64,000 bases of DNA from Cyanodermella asteris (lineage: Eukaryota > Ascomycota > Lecanoromycetes > Ostropales > Stictidaceae), in NCBI GenBank assembly GCA_900618795.1, contig UYJD01000001.1:148310-212309 (forward strand), written 5' to 3'. Made by a program: the position numbers and the translations under genes. Below are positions 1 to 12,134 of this stretch, piece after piece; positions within the stretch are counted from its first letter, which is position 1; each line of letters starts with the position of its first letter. The notes under the pieces were generated by a model that had not been told where the DNA came from, did no database searches, and saw nothing but the letters and a program-made list of their open reading frames with translations.

Positions 1-286
1 CCCCCCCCCCCCCCCCCTTTTTTTTTATCATGGCCCATCCACCAAAAACCCCTCCTTTTGCCCTGCCCTTTCAGCCTTATCACCAATGAATTCGTTGTCT
101 GGTTCATGATATATCGAAGCGAATTGGCGATTCAAAATGTGAATATTAACGACAGTCGGGCGAAGTTTAAATGGTCGACGAAGCCCAGCCCGGTTTCGTG
201 TCCCGGAATGCGAAGACTTGTCGAAAGAAGCAAAGTGTATATCCGTATATCCAAGAATTTTTGTCATTCGTCATGCGTAGTCTCGT
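1..286. other. window edge with poly-C/poly-T run, no gene
   Basis: The window opens with 17 C followed by 9 T, a low-complexity run typical of a contig edge or of sequencing slippage. The rest, up to the stop codon of the regulator gene on the minus strand, would be that gene's 3' UTR and flank. I see no coding sequence here. Confidence 0.6.
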
Positions 287-3224
287 TCAATCGGTGAGTC
301 CTCGTGCTTGCTCGTCCCACCTTCTCTTCAATGGATTCGAATTGTACGCCTGTCCAACCGCCTCTTGCCACATGTTCGGGCTGACAAATGTGTGATTGCT
401 GGCCTGGAAGTTGGCGTTGCCTGCTACACCACTTGTCGGAACCGGAGGTGCGGCCATGGTGTTGTATTGTTGTGTATGGTCGTGATCGTGGCCAACACTC
501 GATGCGGTCTGACTGTACAGGGTGGGTGATTGCTGTTCATTGACTCCACTCGCGTTCGGGAAACTATTCGCCACTGATGATGCCGGCGTACCAAACGCAG
601 CTTGCCACTGGCTGTAGAAGAAGGGTTAGCGCTCGCACAACACAAAACACGCAACTACAGGGGTAGAAAATCAAGAATCGCCATAGAGCACAACATGATG
701 GGAAACGGCATACTCAAAGATCGGGGTCGGGTTCCAAGCGACGCCGTCCTCGTTACCGGACGTGGCGATGTCGTCAAACGACGCCGCGTCATTGTTCCCA
801 TAATATCCTGCTATAGTGTCTGGCGGGCTCAGCTGCTGATGGGGTAGTACTTGCCCTGAATTCGGGTGGGCGCTGGCAGCCATCATGGTGAGTGAGGCTG
901 CCGCCATAGAACCATCCTTCAGGTCATCAGCATGATTGCTGATGGGAGTCACGGGCAAGCTGTGCGCAGCAAGGATTTGTTGTGGACCGGCTTGTGAGAT
1001 TTGAAGTCGGAGCTGCGGCTGTTGGTAGCCGTGCGAGGTTGGGTCGATTGGTGAGTGCATCGGACTGTTGCCCATTTGCTGCTGCACCATGCGATTCTGA
1101 CTCGCAATGTCCAGTCGCAACTCAAACGGCTTAGAAGTGTCCACCGAAAAGGCTTCCCTCAGAGATTGAATCTGGTCTTGAATGTCTTTCATCGGCGTTG
1201 CGTTCATGCAGCTCTCCAGGAGGCGCATGTGTCTGGTAAAGTAATCTCTGGCATCGTTGTTGAATTCGGGCTCGGGGGAAGTGAGAGCAACCAGATGCAC
1301 CATCACACTAGCTAGAATCGTGTAGACCGTGAAGCCCATGCCTGGAGTGTGTTAGCGCAAATTTTCGATACTTGGTCACGTCATCTTACCTCGAACCATG
1401 CTCATCAAGCCGTTAATGCCATAGTTCTGGAAGAGCGACTCTTGTATCCGGCACATCATCTTGGCAGTTTCGTAACACACTGACAAGTGCTGTCTGAACT
1501 CGCCAGCCGACGATACGAAGTTTGCAGTAGCCATCATTTGCGGCCGACGCAGGAGAAGGACACTAAGATGGTAGTAGCAGTGCATGTTGCCCGTGTAGTG
1601 GTCTGGCAGCCATGGCGCTGATTCGTCGGCCGCATATCGGATCTGCAGATTGTTCGGCAACTCGTCAAGGAATTTGGGGATCTGGCTGTTGAGGGCAACA
1701 AAGGCAGGCTCATGTTGCCAGTTAGTCTTCTTGCGAATGGGTGCGTAAGCGTCTGTAAGATAACGGACGTTGCGAACAGCTCGTGCCATGTAGGTGTAGT
1801 TGTACGACACCTCGCTCTCTTCGTGGTCGATTTGCGGGTTGGGTGCCGGCACATTGAAGTCGACCGTGTCTAGATTGACGCTGTAGTCGTAGCGACCTTG
1901 TGGACCTCCGATCATCTGCTCAATGATGAATATGGACTGCCATATTCTGGTCTTCACCACACAGTGCGTTGGGTCCGAGCTGCATCCTGACCCTGACCGG
2001 TGCTCCATGTAATGCTGATCGAGCTCAAGATCTTTGCCCATTTCGACCATGGTCTTGACACTCATCCAAGACCGATAGTAGTACCCTCTTTTCGGGGCGT
2101 GCTCTCGAGCCTTCATCAAAATGATCAAAGCTTGCAAGGTGCTTAGTCGAGGTACGTCCATAAACCAGGGCTCATGCTTTGTGGCCAGGGCTAGCCATGA
2201 AGCACCACCCGCCGGGTCTGAGTCGGAAAGCCTTCCCGCGCAAGCGAACATGGCCTCGAGCAGTAGTGGGGAGATTGAGCCTCGGTTGCTATTCCACTGG
2301 GAGCAGAAGTACGACTTGCTGATGACCGGAATATAGGGGTGTATCTCGCGGAAAAAGATTTCGAAATACTCCTGCGCAATCAAGTCGTTGGGCATCAGCT
2401 CCTGCGGTATCCTCACAGTTCCTCCCGGCCGTAAGGGTATATTGATCTCCTGCTCTTCCATTGCTGGTGCCTCGGCAAGCTTCTTCTTTTGTCCAATAAT
2501 ATATGGAGCAACCCCAGCTTCGTCCAATTTCAAATCTCCCATGACTTCGCTGAGGTTGCCAACAGGTGCCGAGGTTGCTGAAGGTGCAGCAGGAGGCCAA
2601 GTATCCTGTCTCTGGGGCATCTGAATGGGGTGACTCGACGGAATAGGGCGGTATGATTGAGCATGAAAGTTTGCGTCATTCGAAGACATGGGAATTGATG
2701 TTGCGCTTCTTTGTCTGATGTGGGGCATCGACGGTCGCGAGTGAACTTGGTAGGGAGTTGGATTCGTGAAATCCGACAACTGCCCACCCATGCTGTAACT
2801 TGTCATCGGAGGCTGAGGCATATAGCCTTCGTCGCCAGATGCATCACTAGAGTCGAAGTCCAGTACCCTCTCAAGTCCTGATGCGCTGTTGTCAGATGTC
2901 GCTGATCGTGCGTAGTTTACTGTTGGAGGAATGCACTGCAGCTTGAGCCGTACGCAGGCTGCGCAAGGCCACGAGTTTGTCGTCGCAGCATCACATTTGA
3001 TCTTTCGTCTGCGGCATCCTTCGCAAGCACGCATTACCTTCAATCGCTTGTGACGGTTGTGCTCGTCGACGAAAACATAGTCTAGAAACGTTAGCACATT
3101 GCTGGCCCCACCACGTTTTCAACTCACTCTTCTTGCCAAACCCAGGCCCCGGCTCGACAGCTGCGAACTGGATAGTTGAGGCCGAGGTCTGAGGAAGTAG
3201 AACCCTCTCGGCAGGGCGATTCAT
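287..3224 (-). CDS. Zn2Cys6 fungal-specific transcription factor
   Basis: Predicted nuclear DNA-binding regulator of about 913 residues in four exons: 3224-3128, 3081-1390, 1341-714 and 611-287. Each joint keeps frame and has GT..AG ends. Residues 52 to about 83 form a binuclear zinc cluster of spacing Cx2Cx6Cx9Cx2Cx6C, preceded by a basic RHKRLKVMR stretch. The middle of the protein matches the fungal-specific transcription factor (MHR) domain, with EYFEIFFREIHPYIPVI near its start. The long linker is rich in Ser, Pro, Met and Gln, as activation regions often are. The C-terminus ends in a short basic PLKRRWDEQ segment. The ATG at 3224 is supported because exon 1 splices in frame straight into the zinc cluster exon. 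The nearest upstream gene is almost 6 kb away. I recognise the family but not the target pathway, so no symbol is given. Confidence 0.9.
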
Positions 3225-4135
3225 GATGGAATAAATCCGTTATGGCGTGGAAAGAAATAGGCAGAGCTCAGAAACGCTTCTGGCGCAGACGGAGCCTCTA
3301 TTGAAAGTTGTGGAACCTCAACTTCCAATAGCGACGATACGAATGCCTAAGAAACGAGTCCAAGACACTGACAAGGCCCGGGCGCGAGCCTGTATACGAA
3401 GCGTGGGCAGTCGGCCGTAAGAGAGTCCAAATGTGCCCCCAATCTATCTTGGATGGGAATCCTAGTCGCGCACGTCCTCAAAGGAAGTGGTCCTCGGGAA
3501 GAGCAAGTACAAGCGCCCCCAGGTGACAAGGGTGAGATGGCCCTACGAACCGGATTGAAAAAGGTGCTGCTGGTCTGTGCTGCTCCGACCAGGAATGGGG
3601 AGTTGGGACCTTGGAAGTCTGGACGGGGTCGTGCCAGCAGGATGGCGACGATGGAGGACTGCACCAGGACGCCAGACGGACGAAGATTCGTGGTCCGCGG
3701 CGCTATAAATCGAAGTGGTTCCAATATTCCAGAATGGGCGGCAAATGAGGCGTCAGTGTGGGAGCCACCACAGCCCCTCGTGAATTCCGAAGGCACAGTG
3801 CAGCGAAATGTCGCTCAGTTCCAAAATGACGACTTTGCTGTGCTGTGGCGGTCTCTACATGTGACGTCTGGCCAGTGCGAGGGCAACGGAAGACGCAGCG
3901 GCGGAGATGAGCTGTATTCGTAGGGGAAGTCCGCAGCGTGGGCATGCGTGGGCATCAGACAGGCTCGGGGTCGGCCGGGGTAGCAGCAGCGCAACAGTTG
4001 AGAGAAGCTGACACGTCGAGGAGTAGAGTTGCAACGGCAGCGCGACGCTGTTGACATGAGACAGAAGACTTTGCGCAGTCGCTGAATCCTTTGCGGGCGG
4101 CAGCTGGACTGGGCTGGGATAAGGAGCGGGACGAG

Positions 4136-4215
4136 ATGAGATGAGATGAGATGAGATGAGATGAGATGAGATGAGATGAGATGAGATGAGATGAGATGAG
4201 ATGAGATGAGATGAG
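4136..4215. repeat. (ATGAG)16 microsatellite
   Basis: Sixteen uninterrupted copies of the pentamer ATGAG, with a partial copy on the left side (from about 4133). It lies about 0.9 kb upstream of the regulator's start codon. Perfect copies over 80 bp imply recent slippage and likely length variation between strains. Confidence 0.97.
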
Positions 4216-7200
4216 AGGAGTCGGGTCGAGTCGAAAAGCTATAGCATCGGGTGGAGCCAGCCTAAGTTAAGCAGGTAGGTATGTATCGAAGCGTCTCTGC
4301 GATGCGAAACCGAGCAGAGCTGTGAGTTGCTCGATACTGGTTAACAAGAGCCCGGCCGGGGGTCGCAGGCGTCACGTGGTGTCTCGACTGCCTGCCTACT
4401 CAGCGCTGCTGCTGCTGGCTCTGACAGGCCGTGAGACGCTGCGATATTGTCTAGGGATCTGCTGGCGGAGAAGGCGAGGCTCGAAGGCCGTGAGTCTTGC
4501 GATGGTGGTTGAGACTTGAGAGAATCCGGCCGGCATGGGCCAGGGCTGTGCGCGGGCCCCAGTCACACAAAAGGCGACGCCGTGACGCAGACGCAAGAAA
4601 TCGAGGTACGTGGAGCAAGTTGAAAAGGTGAGCGAGGGGGAGTCTCGGTATGATGAGTGGCGCTGTCAGGTGTGGGCTTCGAGACGCTCAAGACTCTGGT
4701 TCGTCGCCGGCCGCTGATGGCGACAGTTGATAACTGTTGTTGCACGCGGGAGGAGATGGCTGAGGGCAGATGCTCTAGCTCGACTGCAGCCGCCAGTCAC
4801 AGCACGGCAGACGAGATACTGGGCGACAATGCACGGTACAAGTTGTGCCAGAACGTGGGAGAGGAACAAGCAGGGGTACCGGCCTCCTGATATCCAAGCA
4901 CAATACTGGCCATCGGCGAGTTGGCGCCTCTTGGTTCTTCCACGAAATATAGAAACAGAGTCCCACTCTTTTCGCTCCATGGCTTCTCCCGTCCGTACGG
5001 AACGATAATACTGTAGAGCAGAGCACCGCTCCGTTCCTTCTACTGCTGGCACCATCGCTCTTTGTCTGCGGGGAACCGGCTGCACACCACAGAGTCGGGA
5101 AGCCATCCAGCCGATCAGACCGTTTGGTCAGTTGGGACCTCTGCCGATACAGTATTGCATTCTTCGACGCTGTCGACGCGCTGGCCAAAGTCTGTCTGCC
5201 ATTGGCGGGGCCACGACGGCGAGGCAGGCCAGTGTCGCCGCCACACAGGCTTGTTCCCTGTCGTTTGCTTCCAGAAGATTGCCGAAGGCTTCTCTCTCTC
5301 TTCCTCCCTACTGGCTGCCACTCCAACTCGACCTGCAAGTCTGGCTTCTTCCTGGAGTGCAGCCGTGCCGCCCTGCTTTTGGGGTCCCAAGTCTCCACCG
5401 ATATAGACTACCCTGTCCGGGTATCGTTAGCATCATATACAATCCACGAATATCTGACTCAGTTGTTGTGCCCGTCTACCCTCAACCACATTCACATCCT
5501 GGTCGTTCTTTGTAGCCGCCTAGCTTGGAAGAGAAGTTGGACTTGTCGCCGTGTTTGCCAAAGACCTTGCTGCCCTTTGCGCGATGATCGCTGCAGCTTT
5601 CGCATTGCCTTGAATACCAACATTGCCTGGCGGCTCGCTGCAGCGGAACCAGGCCGCATCCGCTCGCGTGCATCATCATCTGGATTACTCGTACACCACC
5701 ATCGAGTCAGGAGCGCCGTGAGGACATGATAGAAGCACTGATTGGGGAATCTCGGGGCTCTTGCCGGCCCACCTAAAGGCCCCCGATCAACCGTCGCCCA
5801 ATCTTGGCCCTGAAGTGAGGCCGTCAGCGCAGCTCTGCGACGTCGGCAGCTCCGTGTGTACCCTGGTCCCGGTCGTCGCGTTTGATAAAGGAGAGATTTG
5901 AATCAACGCCCATCATCATAGTTGATCGCGGTCCGGCACGGCAAGCAGTGAGACGGCTGATGCAGACACTCTAACGCCTTTGCACCCTGAAATTCCGGGA
6001 CTTGCTCTGCACGAACCACTGCATCGTGCCCTTTCCACCAAACTGTGCGCTGAAGACAGAGATTATGTAGAGTGATCTTCAACTGTGGCTGGGCTTGTGT
6101 CGTCTCACGATAACCTTCATCGCCAACACTATGCATACGAAGCAAGGCAAACAAATGGTACATGAGAAAATACAGGACTGCTCGACAGAATTGCGCTCCA
6201 CCAGTGTCGAAACATTGCTAAGGCCGTTGGCGCCTCTTGGTGAACGATCGCCGCGGCACAGTGTGCTGTACCCCACAGTTGCGGTCCACCTGCCCCTTGC
6301 TGCTCCCAAGAACGATCGCGAAGATTGTGCGCTTTGAAACAGTCGAGACTTTCGCCATGGCGGTCGCATGGAATTATGGAAGTTCTTGATCCTTCGCACA
6401 AGGCTCTCGCAGCGCCAGCATCGAAACGTCAACTCCACAGCTTCAGGTCTTACGTCGAATACTTGTAATCAAAGCAACACCTCCTGCCCAGCGTCAAGCT
6501 GATCAGCTATCTCAGCTATCAGAGTTTGGCACAGCAATCATCGGAAGAGGTGAGCCGTGTTGCGTGTATGCTAATCTTGCCGCCGCCATGAAGATCAGCT
6601 GCGTCAACCCAGCTGCTCCGGCTCGTCCATTCGCCAGCGCCGCCACAGCGACTGTCAGCACACAGGAGACGAGTCCTGATTTTTCGTCCCCACACTCAGC
6701 TCGTTCCTGGTCTAATGAGAGTCTAAGAGCACTGTGCCAGCCTCGGTTGGTGGCGGGTCATGCGCGGCCTGCGCTTGGCTTCCCTGTCTACTCACGACGA
6801 TGACTGCGACAAGCACAAATTTGTGTGCTTCTAACCGCTGACAAATTTGAAGCCGAAACGCCCATCACCACACACGTAATCTGCAATGTGTGATCAATCA
6901 CAAGCAGTAACAGTGCGATGAGCACGGATTCTGTTGCAGTCTCCAACAAGTAACATGTTCCCCCGCGGCTAACCTCGACTTCTGCGAAGCGACGAACGAC
7001 AGTGAAAAGCATAACCTCAATGACAGCTGTTAGCTCCAATGCGGCAGGTCGTCACATTTGTGGGACACAGGCCCACCATCAGACTTCCAAGAACACTGTC
7101 TGAGCAAAAGTGAGACAACGTTCGAAGTCTCCCGATTTGCTCGGCTCGACGGAAGTGCTGACCGCCCAAGTTTGGCCAGAAGCAGGGCGTTCACAGGTGG

Positions 7201-7904
7201 TCAACTGTGCTTGAATGATTTGCCAGCTAGCCCGCAGGCAAGCAAGTCTCACTGACAGATCAATTGCTGCCCAGTACGCAACTGGAGCTCGAGCATGAGC
7301 ATCAAAATGAGTGTGCCGCTCACGCGCTTTATGCAGAAGGTGCTCGCAATTACTTCTCTTGCTCAGTGCGAGCACGCCAAACAGAATTTTCGACACGTGA
7401 TATATTGACAAGGAACCGAGGACATCGACCGTTTTTCTCAAGCCTAGTCCAGGCCTGGGAAAGAAGTTGCCCAATATGATCGCGAAACGGTCCGTCCGCA
7501 GGATCGACCATCACGCAAGGAGTTGGAGGGAATGAATTGGGATCGCGCAAAGGGCGTCTGCGAGCCCGTGTACCCGATTTCGATTATGCTAGCCAGAGCC
7601 ACCTTTCGAGATGACAGGTTTGCAACGACCTTTGGCCCAGCGCGTGAAGTTCCCGGCGAGAACAACAATCTCATTGCCGACGGGCGAGCCCGGCAAGAGG
7701 AGCAAATGCTGCCAAGATTGTTGGTGATTTTCCACCAGCATAGAAGTAGTGACAGAAGTGCAAGGCGGGTTTAAAAAGGGTCTCTAGCGGGCTGCGGACG
7801 TGCCTCATAGTCCAAACACTAACCAGTACCCATCACATAGGTGGCTATTCTAGTATCGAGTTCGCTGCTCGTCTAGAGATATGCTTTGATACTTCGTACG
7901 ACTT

Positions 7905-8052
7905 TTAGCTGGGCACTGGGCTAGGCACTGAGTATGATACTGAGGCAGGCACTTGGCTGAGTCCCTGGATAGGTGCTTAGCTACCTAGGTGTCTAGCTGG
8001 GTTGTTGGCTGGGTACTTGGGTGCCTGCCCAGGTAGTCGCACAGCTAGACTG
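7905..8052 (+). repeat. degenerate 12-bp tandem array, locus 1
   Basis: About twelve head-to-tail units of 12 bp, for example ttagctgggcac, tgggctaggcac, ttggctgagtcc and ctggataggtgc. The unit at 8005-8016 equals the family consensus TTGGCTGGGTAC exactly. One unit carries 3 extra bases. The array is intergenic, in the desert between the regulator and the kinase. Three further loci of the same family lie at 23786, 42046 and 55100. Confidence 0.85.
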
Positions 8053-9119
8053 GACACCAGCGGCGATCTCTTTCCACCCTAGTAGGTAAGAAAGTGTCTT
8101 CGCGGCACGGCAATAACGCATCGGCCGGCTCCTACCTCCGACACCGAATTTCACTTCAGGGTCCCTTGAACAACCTCCTTTATTTCGAACTCCATCCACC
8201 CTTGCTCGTGTGTCAGCAACATGAGCCACTTTCGCGACCACCATCCATCCCTCCTTCTTTGCTTTACGTTTTTGAGGTTCCATTCGTTTGCGTCGCAACC
8301 ATCGTGATTTCTGTCCCACGCAAAAAAAGCGAAATGCGATGCACCTTCGCCTGGCCTCGCCTATTTGCCCACGTCGTATCGGCCACGGATCGACACGGAT
8401 CGACCTTTGGCTGCGCACGTAGCCGGCCTCGTGCGCGAAACAATAAATCATTTTTTTCTAAATCGCGCAATCGAGGGTTGTTCGACACGATCGTCGTGCG
8501 TCAGCCAAGTGTTCGCGCGAGGCCGACGTTCATAATCACAGAGGAGACTTCGGGTAGGTGCATTGAGGCGTGGTGTTCATCTGATCCAAAATTTGCCCCA
8601 TGTCGTTCTCATTCGAAAGGCGATGCTTTGTCCTACTCACGCATGTGCTCTGGATGACCATGGCATTTGCAATAACAAACTTTCATCAATCTGATTATAT
8701 ATTGTGGGCGGAAACCTGCCGCGGCCTTGAAGACGGCCCCTATCTTAGGAATTGAGTCCACGTCTGAAAAAGGGGTCACTGGATTCGGGCGATTGCATGC
8801 GAGCATGCTGATGTGAGGGCGGTTGACATGGGCCCGCCATACCTGGGGTGCGGCCGCCACTTTTTGTAGCAACGACAATTTGGAGTGGTGGAACCTGGAG
8901 GAGAGTGGACTATCAACTGGTCGGAGTCACGATTTCGATCGCTTTCATGTCACAGGTAGCAGTATTGGGTATGAAGCGAGTAAGTTTGTGTATATGTCGG
9001 TTCCTTTACCGATTTCATTTTGCAGTACAAGGTGGCTAGGTATGCATTGTTCTAATGAATTAGTTCTCCGTCAAAAGGGGAATAAACGCCAACTATTATC
9101 TGCGATCCTAATTTCGGGC

Positions 9120-10721
9120 TCACTTTGCCAGCTTTGAAAAGGAAAGAGCGATACCTTGACCAGCGAGGGCGTCAGTCGCGGCCCTGATGTCTGCCGCGTT
9201 CTTGCGCTTGCTTTCTGCCATCGCCTGCGTCAACGCCTTATCGTGATCTGTCAGCTCTACAACAGAGATCTTTCGAGCTTTACCTTTCCACTTGGCACCT
9301 GCGTCCTTGATCTGTGCTGCAGCTCGCTCGACTCGTGCTTGAGCCTTGTCTTTCTCCTCTTTCAGCTTGGCAATAGCTGCCGTTTCCGTCGCTTCCGTCT
9401 TTGCTTTCGCTTCTCTCAGATTTGCAATCTCGACGTTGAAGCCTTCTTCTAGCCTTTCGGCACGCTCCTCGAGGGACTTGGCTTTTGCAAGTGTCTTGCG
9501 AGCGATCTCGGCCGGGTTCGACATGTTGGCCACCTGAGCAGTGGCATATTGTTGCTTGGCCTTTTGCCGCAACGCGTCAACTTCCTCACGGAGGCGAGCG
9601 ACTTGCTGGTTGGCGTCCTCTTCGTATGACGACAGACAGCCTAGTTTTCCGCGGAAGCCCGCCCAGACGTCTTTCTCGTGGGCTATTTTTGGTCCGTACG
9701 AGTCAGTAAGCCGGATGGCATCCGCGGGTGAGATCGAGCGCAACATTTCCAGTACTTTCTGGGCCCGGCATTCGGACTTCTGTGTCCCGTCCCATTCAGC
9801 ACGAGTGGGCTGCACGAAAGCAGGTCGAAACGGCTTCATCTCGGACGCGTGGTAGAGGTCTTGATGAATCTCCCGCCGACGCTCATGGAACCATTCGGTC
9901 GGTCCGTAGTCGTGCAGGCTCCGGAAACCCTCTCCGTTGAAAGAAGGCAGTTTCACGTCCATGACCCAAGCCAGCACAATGACCGCGCGGCAAACATCCA
10001 CTGCCGGCGTATTGTAAGTGATTCCGTTCCTCCAATGCCAGTCAGGTTCCCAAATCTGGAGCGGATAGCGCCACGGATCTGATTTCCCAGCGCCGTTTAC
10101 GGGCCGGACCAGGCCGAAATCGGCGAGTTTGACGGTCGTGATGTCTTTCAAGCTTCCGGTGAGATTTAGATTCGCAAAGAGAACGTTATCGGGCTTGATA
10201 TCGTTATGCAAGGCATGGTGTGTCCGATCGAGATAATCCAATGCCGAAAAAAGTCCCGGTGCCAGAGTGCTGTACACCCAAGTCATGGGCAGCCCTCGAT
10301 TGACGATGCGATACAGATCGCCTCCATCGCAGTACTCGAGCACCACATGCTGCGCGAGGCGCATAGCGCTATTCGTCCCATCGCGGCTTTCTCTGCTGCG
10401 CCCAACACCATTGTTCGGGTCGGGTCTCTTCGTCGGCACTTCGAACGCATCGAGAACCTGCACGATGTTGGGGTGTTGAAACTTCCTGTGCACCCTCAGC
10501 TCCTCGCGAAGTTCCTTTTCGTTTGTACTCAGGCTGCAATCTGGGTTATCAGTGCGCGCGGTCTTGATCGCCACGGGAAGGTTGTCGTCGCGCCGGGCCA
10601 CGATCACTTTTCCAAACGTACCCTGCCCCAAGAATGATTTGGTGCCGAATTTGTACGCACGAGTTTTGCTATGCAGGATCGTGACGGATGTGTCCGAGGA
10701 TGACGACTCCGGAGCCGACAT
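9120..10721 (-). CDS. divergent protein kinase with coiled-coil tail
   Basis: Single-exon gene of 533 residues. The N-terminal half (about 25-330) is a protein kinase fold: glycine loop GQGTFGKV at 32-39, VAIK lysine at 53, catalytic loop HNDIKPDN at 172-179 and DFG at 201-203, so the core catalytic residues Lys, Asp and Asn are kept. The usual HRD arginine is Asn. I see no clear APE motif in the activation segment, and the helix-F region reads DVCRAVIVLAWVM in place of the usual DVWSLG type. Residues about 370-510 are rich in Glu, Lys, Ala and Arg and look like a coiled coil. The start at 10721 is the first ATG before the kinase core. It resembles no kinase I can name. Activity is plausible, but the C-lobe is atypical. 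An intron acceptor-like sequence lies just upstream, so a 5' UTR intron is possible. Confidence 0.85.
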   Translation of the reverse strand: MSAPESSSSDTSVTILHSKTRAYKFGTKSFLGQGTFGKVIVARRDDNLPVAIKTARTDNPDCSLSTNEKELREELRVHRKFQHPNIVQVLDAFEVPTKRPDPNNGVGRSRESRDGTNSAMRLAQHVVLEYCDGGDLYRIVNRGLPMTWVYSTLAPGLFSALDYLDRTHHALHNDIKPDNVLFANLNLTGSLKDITTVKLADFGLVRPVNGAGKSDPWRYPLQIWEPDWHWRNGITYNTPAVDVCRAVIVLAWVMDVKLPSFNGEGFRSLHDYGPTEWFHERRREIHQDLYHASEMKPFRPAFVQPTRAEWDGTQKSECRAQKVLEMLRSISPADAIRLTDSYGPKIAHEKDVWAGFRGKLGCLSSYEEDANQQVARLREEVDALRQKAKQQYATAQVANMSNPAEIARKTLAKAKSLEERAERLEEGFNVEIANLREAKAKTEATETAAIAKLKEEKDKAQARVERAAAQIKDAGAKWKGKARKISVVELTDHDKALTQAMAESKRKNAADIRAATDALAGQGIALSFSKLAK

Positions 10722-11216
10722 GGTAGCCTGCGTTTGGCGATGCTTGAGCTAGAAAAATGGAGAAAGAATGCACAATTGTTGGTAATGTTGTTTCGAAATG
10801 TCCAACCCAGTCGACGGAACCCAAGGATAGCGAGTGAAGAAGGAGTAGGAGGCCGGTGATAGTGAAGCCGGCGGGGAGGGTGAAGAGCCAAAGGAAGAAT
10901 ACCATCTCGTCGGGCTCGCCATGATTTATCAACTATTTGCAATTGTCAATGTTGAAGGTGATCAAAAGCATTGTGACACGCATAGCATGACTGTTTGTCG
11001 CGTCACAGCATACGTTCCATGTTCCCAAAAGGGAAACTCATTCAGGGCGGTGTGGTACCAAATATCAGGCGACGGCAAATACGAAAGGCTTTGAACAAAA
11101 CATGCGCACACAGTGAATGTGTAAAAATGAGAATAAAAAAAACAAATAAAAAAAATCAACACGCTGCAGTCTGGGTCGAGTGTGTTTTTGCAACTTGAGA
11201 TGGCTTGAGCCGTAGG

Positions 11217-11473
11217 CGCGATGCTCGAGTACCAGGCGTCAGTCCGCTGCATACCCCCGATGGGGCTGAATTTGACTTCATACCTTCGAACGTACCTTTG
11301 ACATGAGGACACACAACCACCCATCCTTTCCAAGCATTCCCACGTCGATTCTCGAGTACCAGGCGACAGTCCGCTGCATTACCCCCGACGGGGCTGAATT
11401 TGGCTTCGAAACCGTTGAACGCACCTTTGGCCCAAGCACACGCAACCACCCATCCTTCTGCAAAGCATTCCCA
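11217..11473. repeat. tandem duplication of a ~128-bp block
   Basis: Copy A begins at about 11217 and copy B at about 11344. Both contain CTCGAGTACCAGGCG, then CAGTCCGCTGCAT, CCCCCGA(T/C)GGGGCTGAATTT and ACCACCCATCC, ending in AAGCATTCCCA. The copies have diverged by substitutions, many of them transitions, and a few indels. Neither copy carries a supportable reading frame. Confidence 0.85.
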
Positions 11474-11839
11474 GACCGACAACCCAGCTTGTCCGCCAAC
11501 AATGGCTCTGTCAACATTACCACAATGCTCTTGTCCCAAACCCGACCCGGCAAGGCTGCGCGCCAGCGGTCCCAACCCCGGGGGAGAGGGGTCCCTTTGA
11601 TCCAAAAATCGTCTCGCAAGCCCTATAAAAAAAGAAAAAAAAGGGACCGCCTTTGACCAAGGGGACGGAACAAAGCCGTGGCCATCCAGTTGACAATCCG
11701 CCTTGTTGTCTTTTTTTGCTATTATTCTCTCTCACCAGGAAAATCTTGCAAGCGCACTCTTCGCACAGCTTCATTGTTTTCCACAACCTTCCAAAGCATC
11801 AAACCTCGCTTTTTCTTTTGCCCAGCCACCCATTAACGC

Positions 11840-12134
11840 AACGAGCAACCTTTCGAGCAAGAGACGAAGCAACAGAGACACGACTTTTGCAAACTCAAGC
11901 CTTCTCACAACAACCTCACTTTCTGCCTTTGAGCAGTAAAAATTTCGACGAACAAAGCTTTTCAGGACAGCTTTCTCGGACCACAGTCATTCGATCATCA
12001 GCGTCACTTTCTTGCTCATCACGCAATCATAACGAAGCGGCCTTCGAGCAAGCAATCGAAGCAAAGAGACACGACATTCGACTCCACAAAACTTCTCACA
12101 GCCTCACTTTGTGTGCCGTCGGCGGTAAAACTTT
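11840..12134. repeat. imperfect direct repeat in the orphan gene leader
   Basis: Copy 1 (11840-11943) and copy 2 (12031-12134) share an ordered series of blocks: AACGA, TTCGAGCAAG, CGAAGCAA, AGAGACACGAC, CTTCTCACA, CCTCACTTT and GGTAAAA/AGTAAAA followed by T-rich sequence. Spacing between copies is about 191 bp. Copy 2 ends about 35 bp before the ATG at 12170, so the repeat probably lies in the 5' UTR or core promoter. Confidence 0.75.

Larger units (their letters stand above)
3225..9119. other. 5.9-kb gene-free region upstream of the regulator
   Basis: No open frame here shows a recognisable domain, consistent codon use or spliceable neighbours. The longest frames, about 150-205 residues, overlap one another on both strands and have random-looking composition. 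The region holds an (ATGAG)16 microsatellite at 4136-4215 and a 12-bp-unit tandem array at 7905-8052. A TATAAAT at about 3703-3709 lies on the plus strand but has no gene behind it. The region may carry regulatory elements or a long 5' UTR of the transcription factor, or non-coding transcripts; the sequence alone cannot decide. Confidence 0.55.

Noticed and set aside
1-26. Poly-C/poly-T run as a telomere or structured element
   Set aside because: It does not match the fungal telomere repeat TTAGGG/CCCTAA and looks like an assembly or sequencing artefact.
4775-5729. Overlapping frames of about 200 codons on both strands
   Set aside because: Random-looking composition, mutual overlap on opposite strands, no domain and no splice partners.
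8094-8657. 187-codon plus-strand frame
   Set aside because: The opening codon is not ATG, composition resembles shuffled sequence and no motif is visible.
10669-10932. Hydrophobic 87-codon minus-strand frame overlapping the kinase start
   Set aside because: Its start is not ATG, it runs into the kinase gene in another frame and is most likely 5' UTR of that gene.
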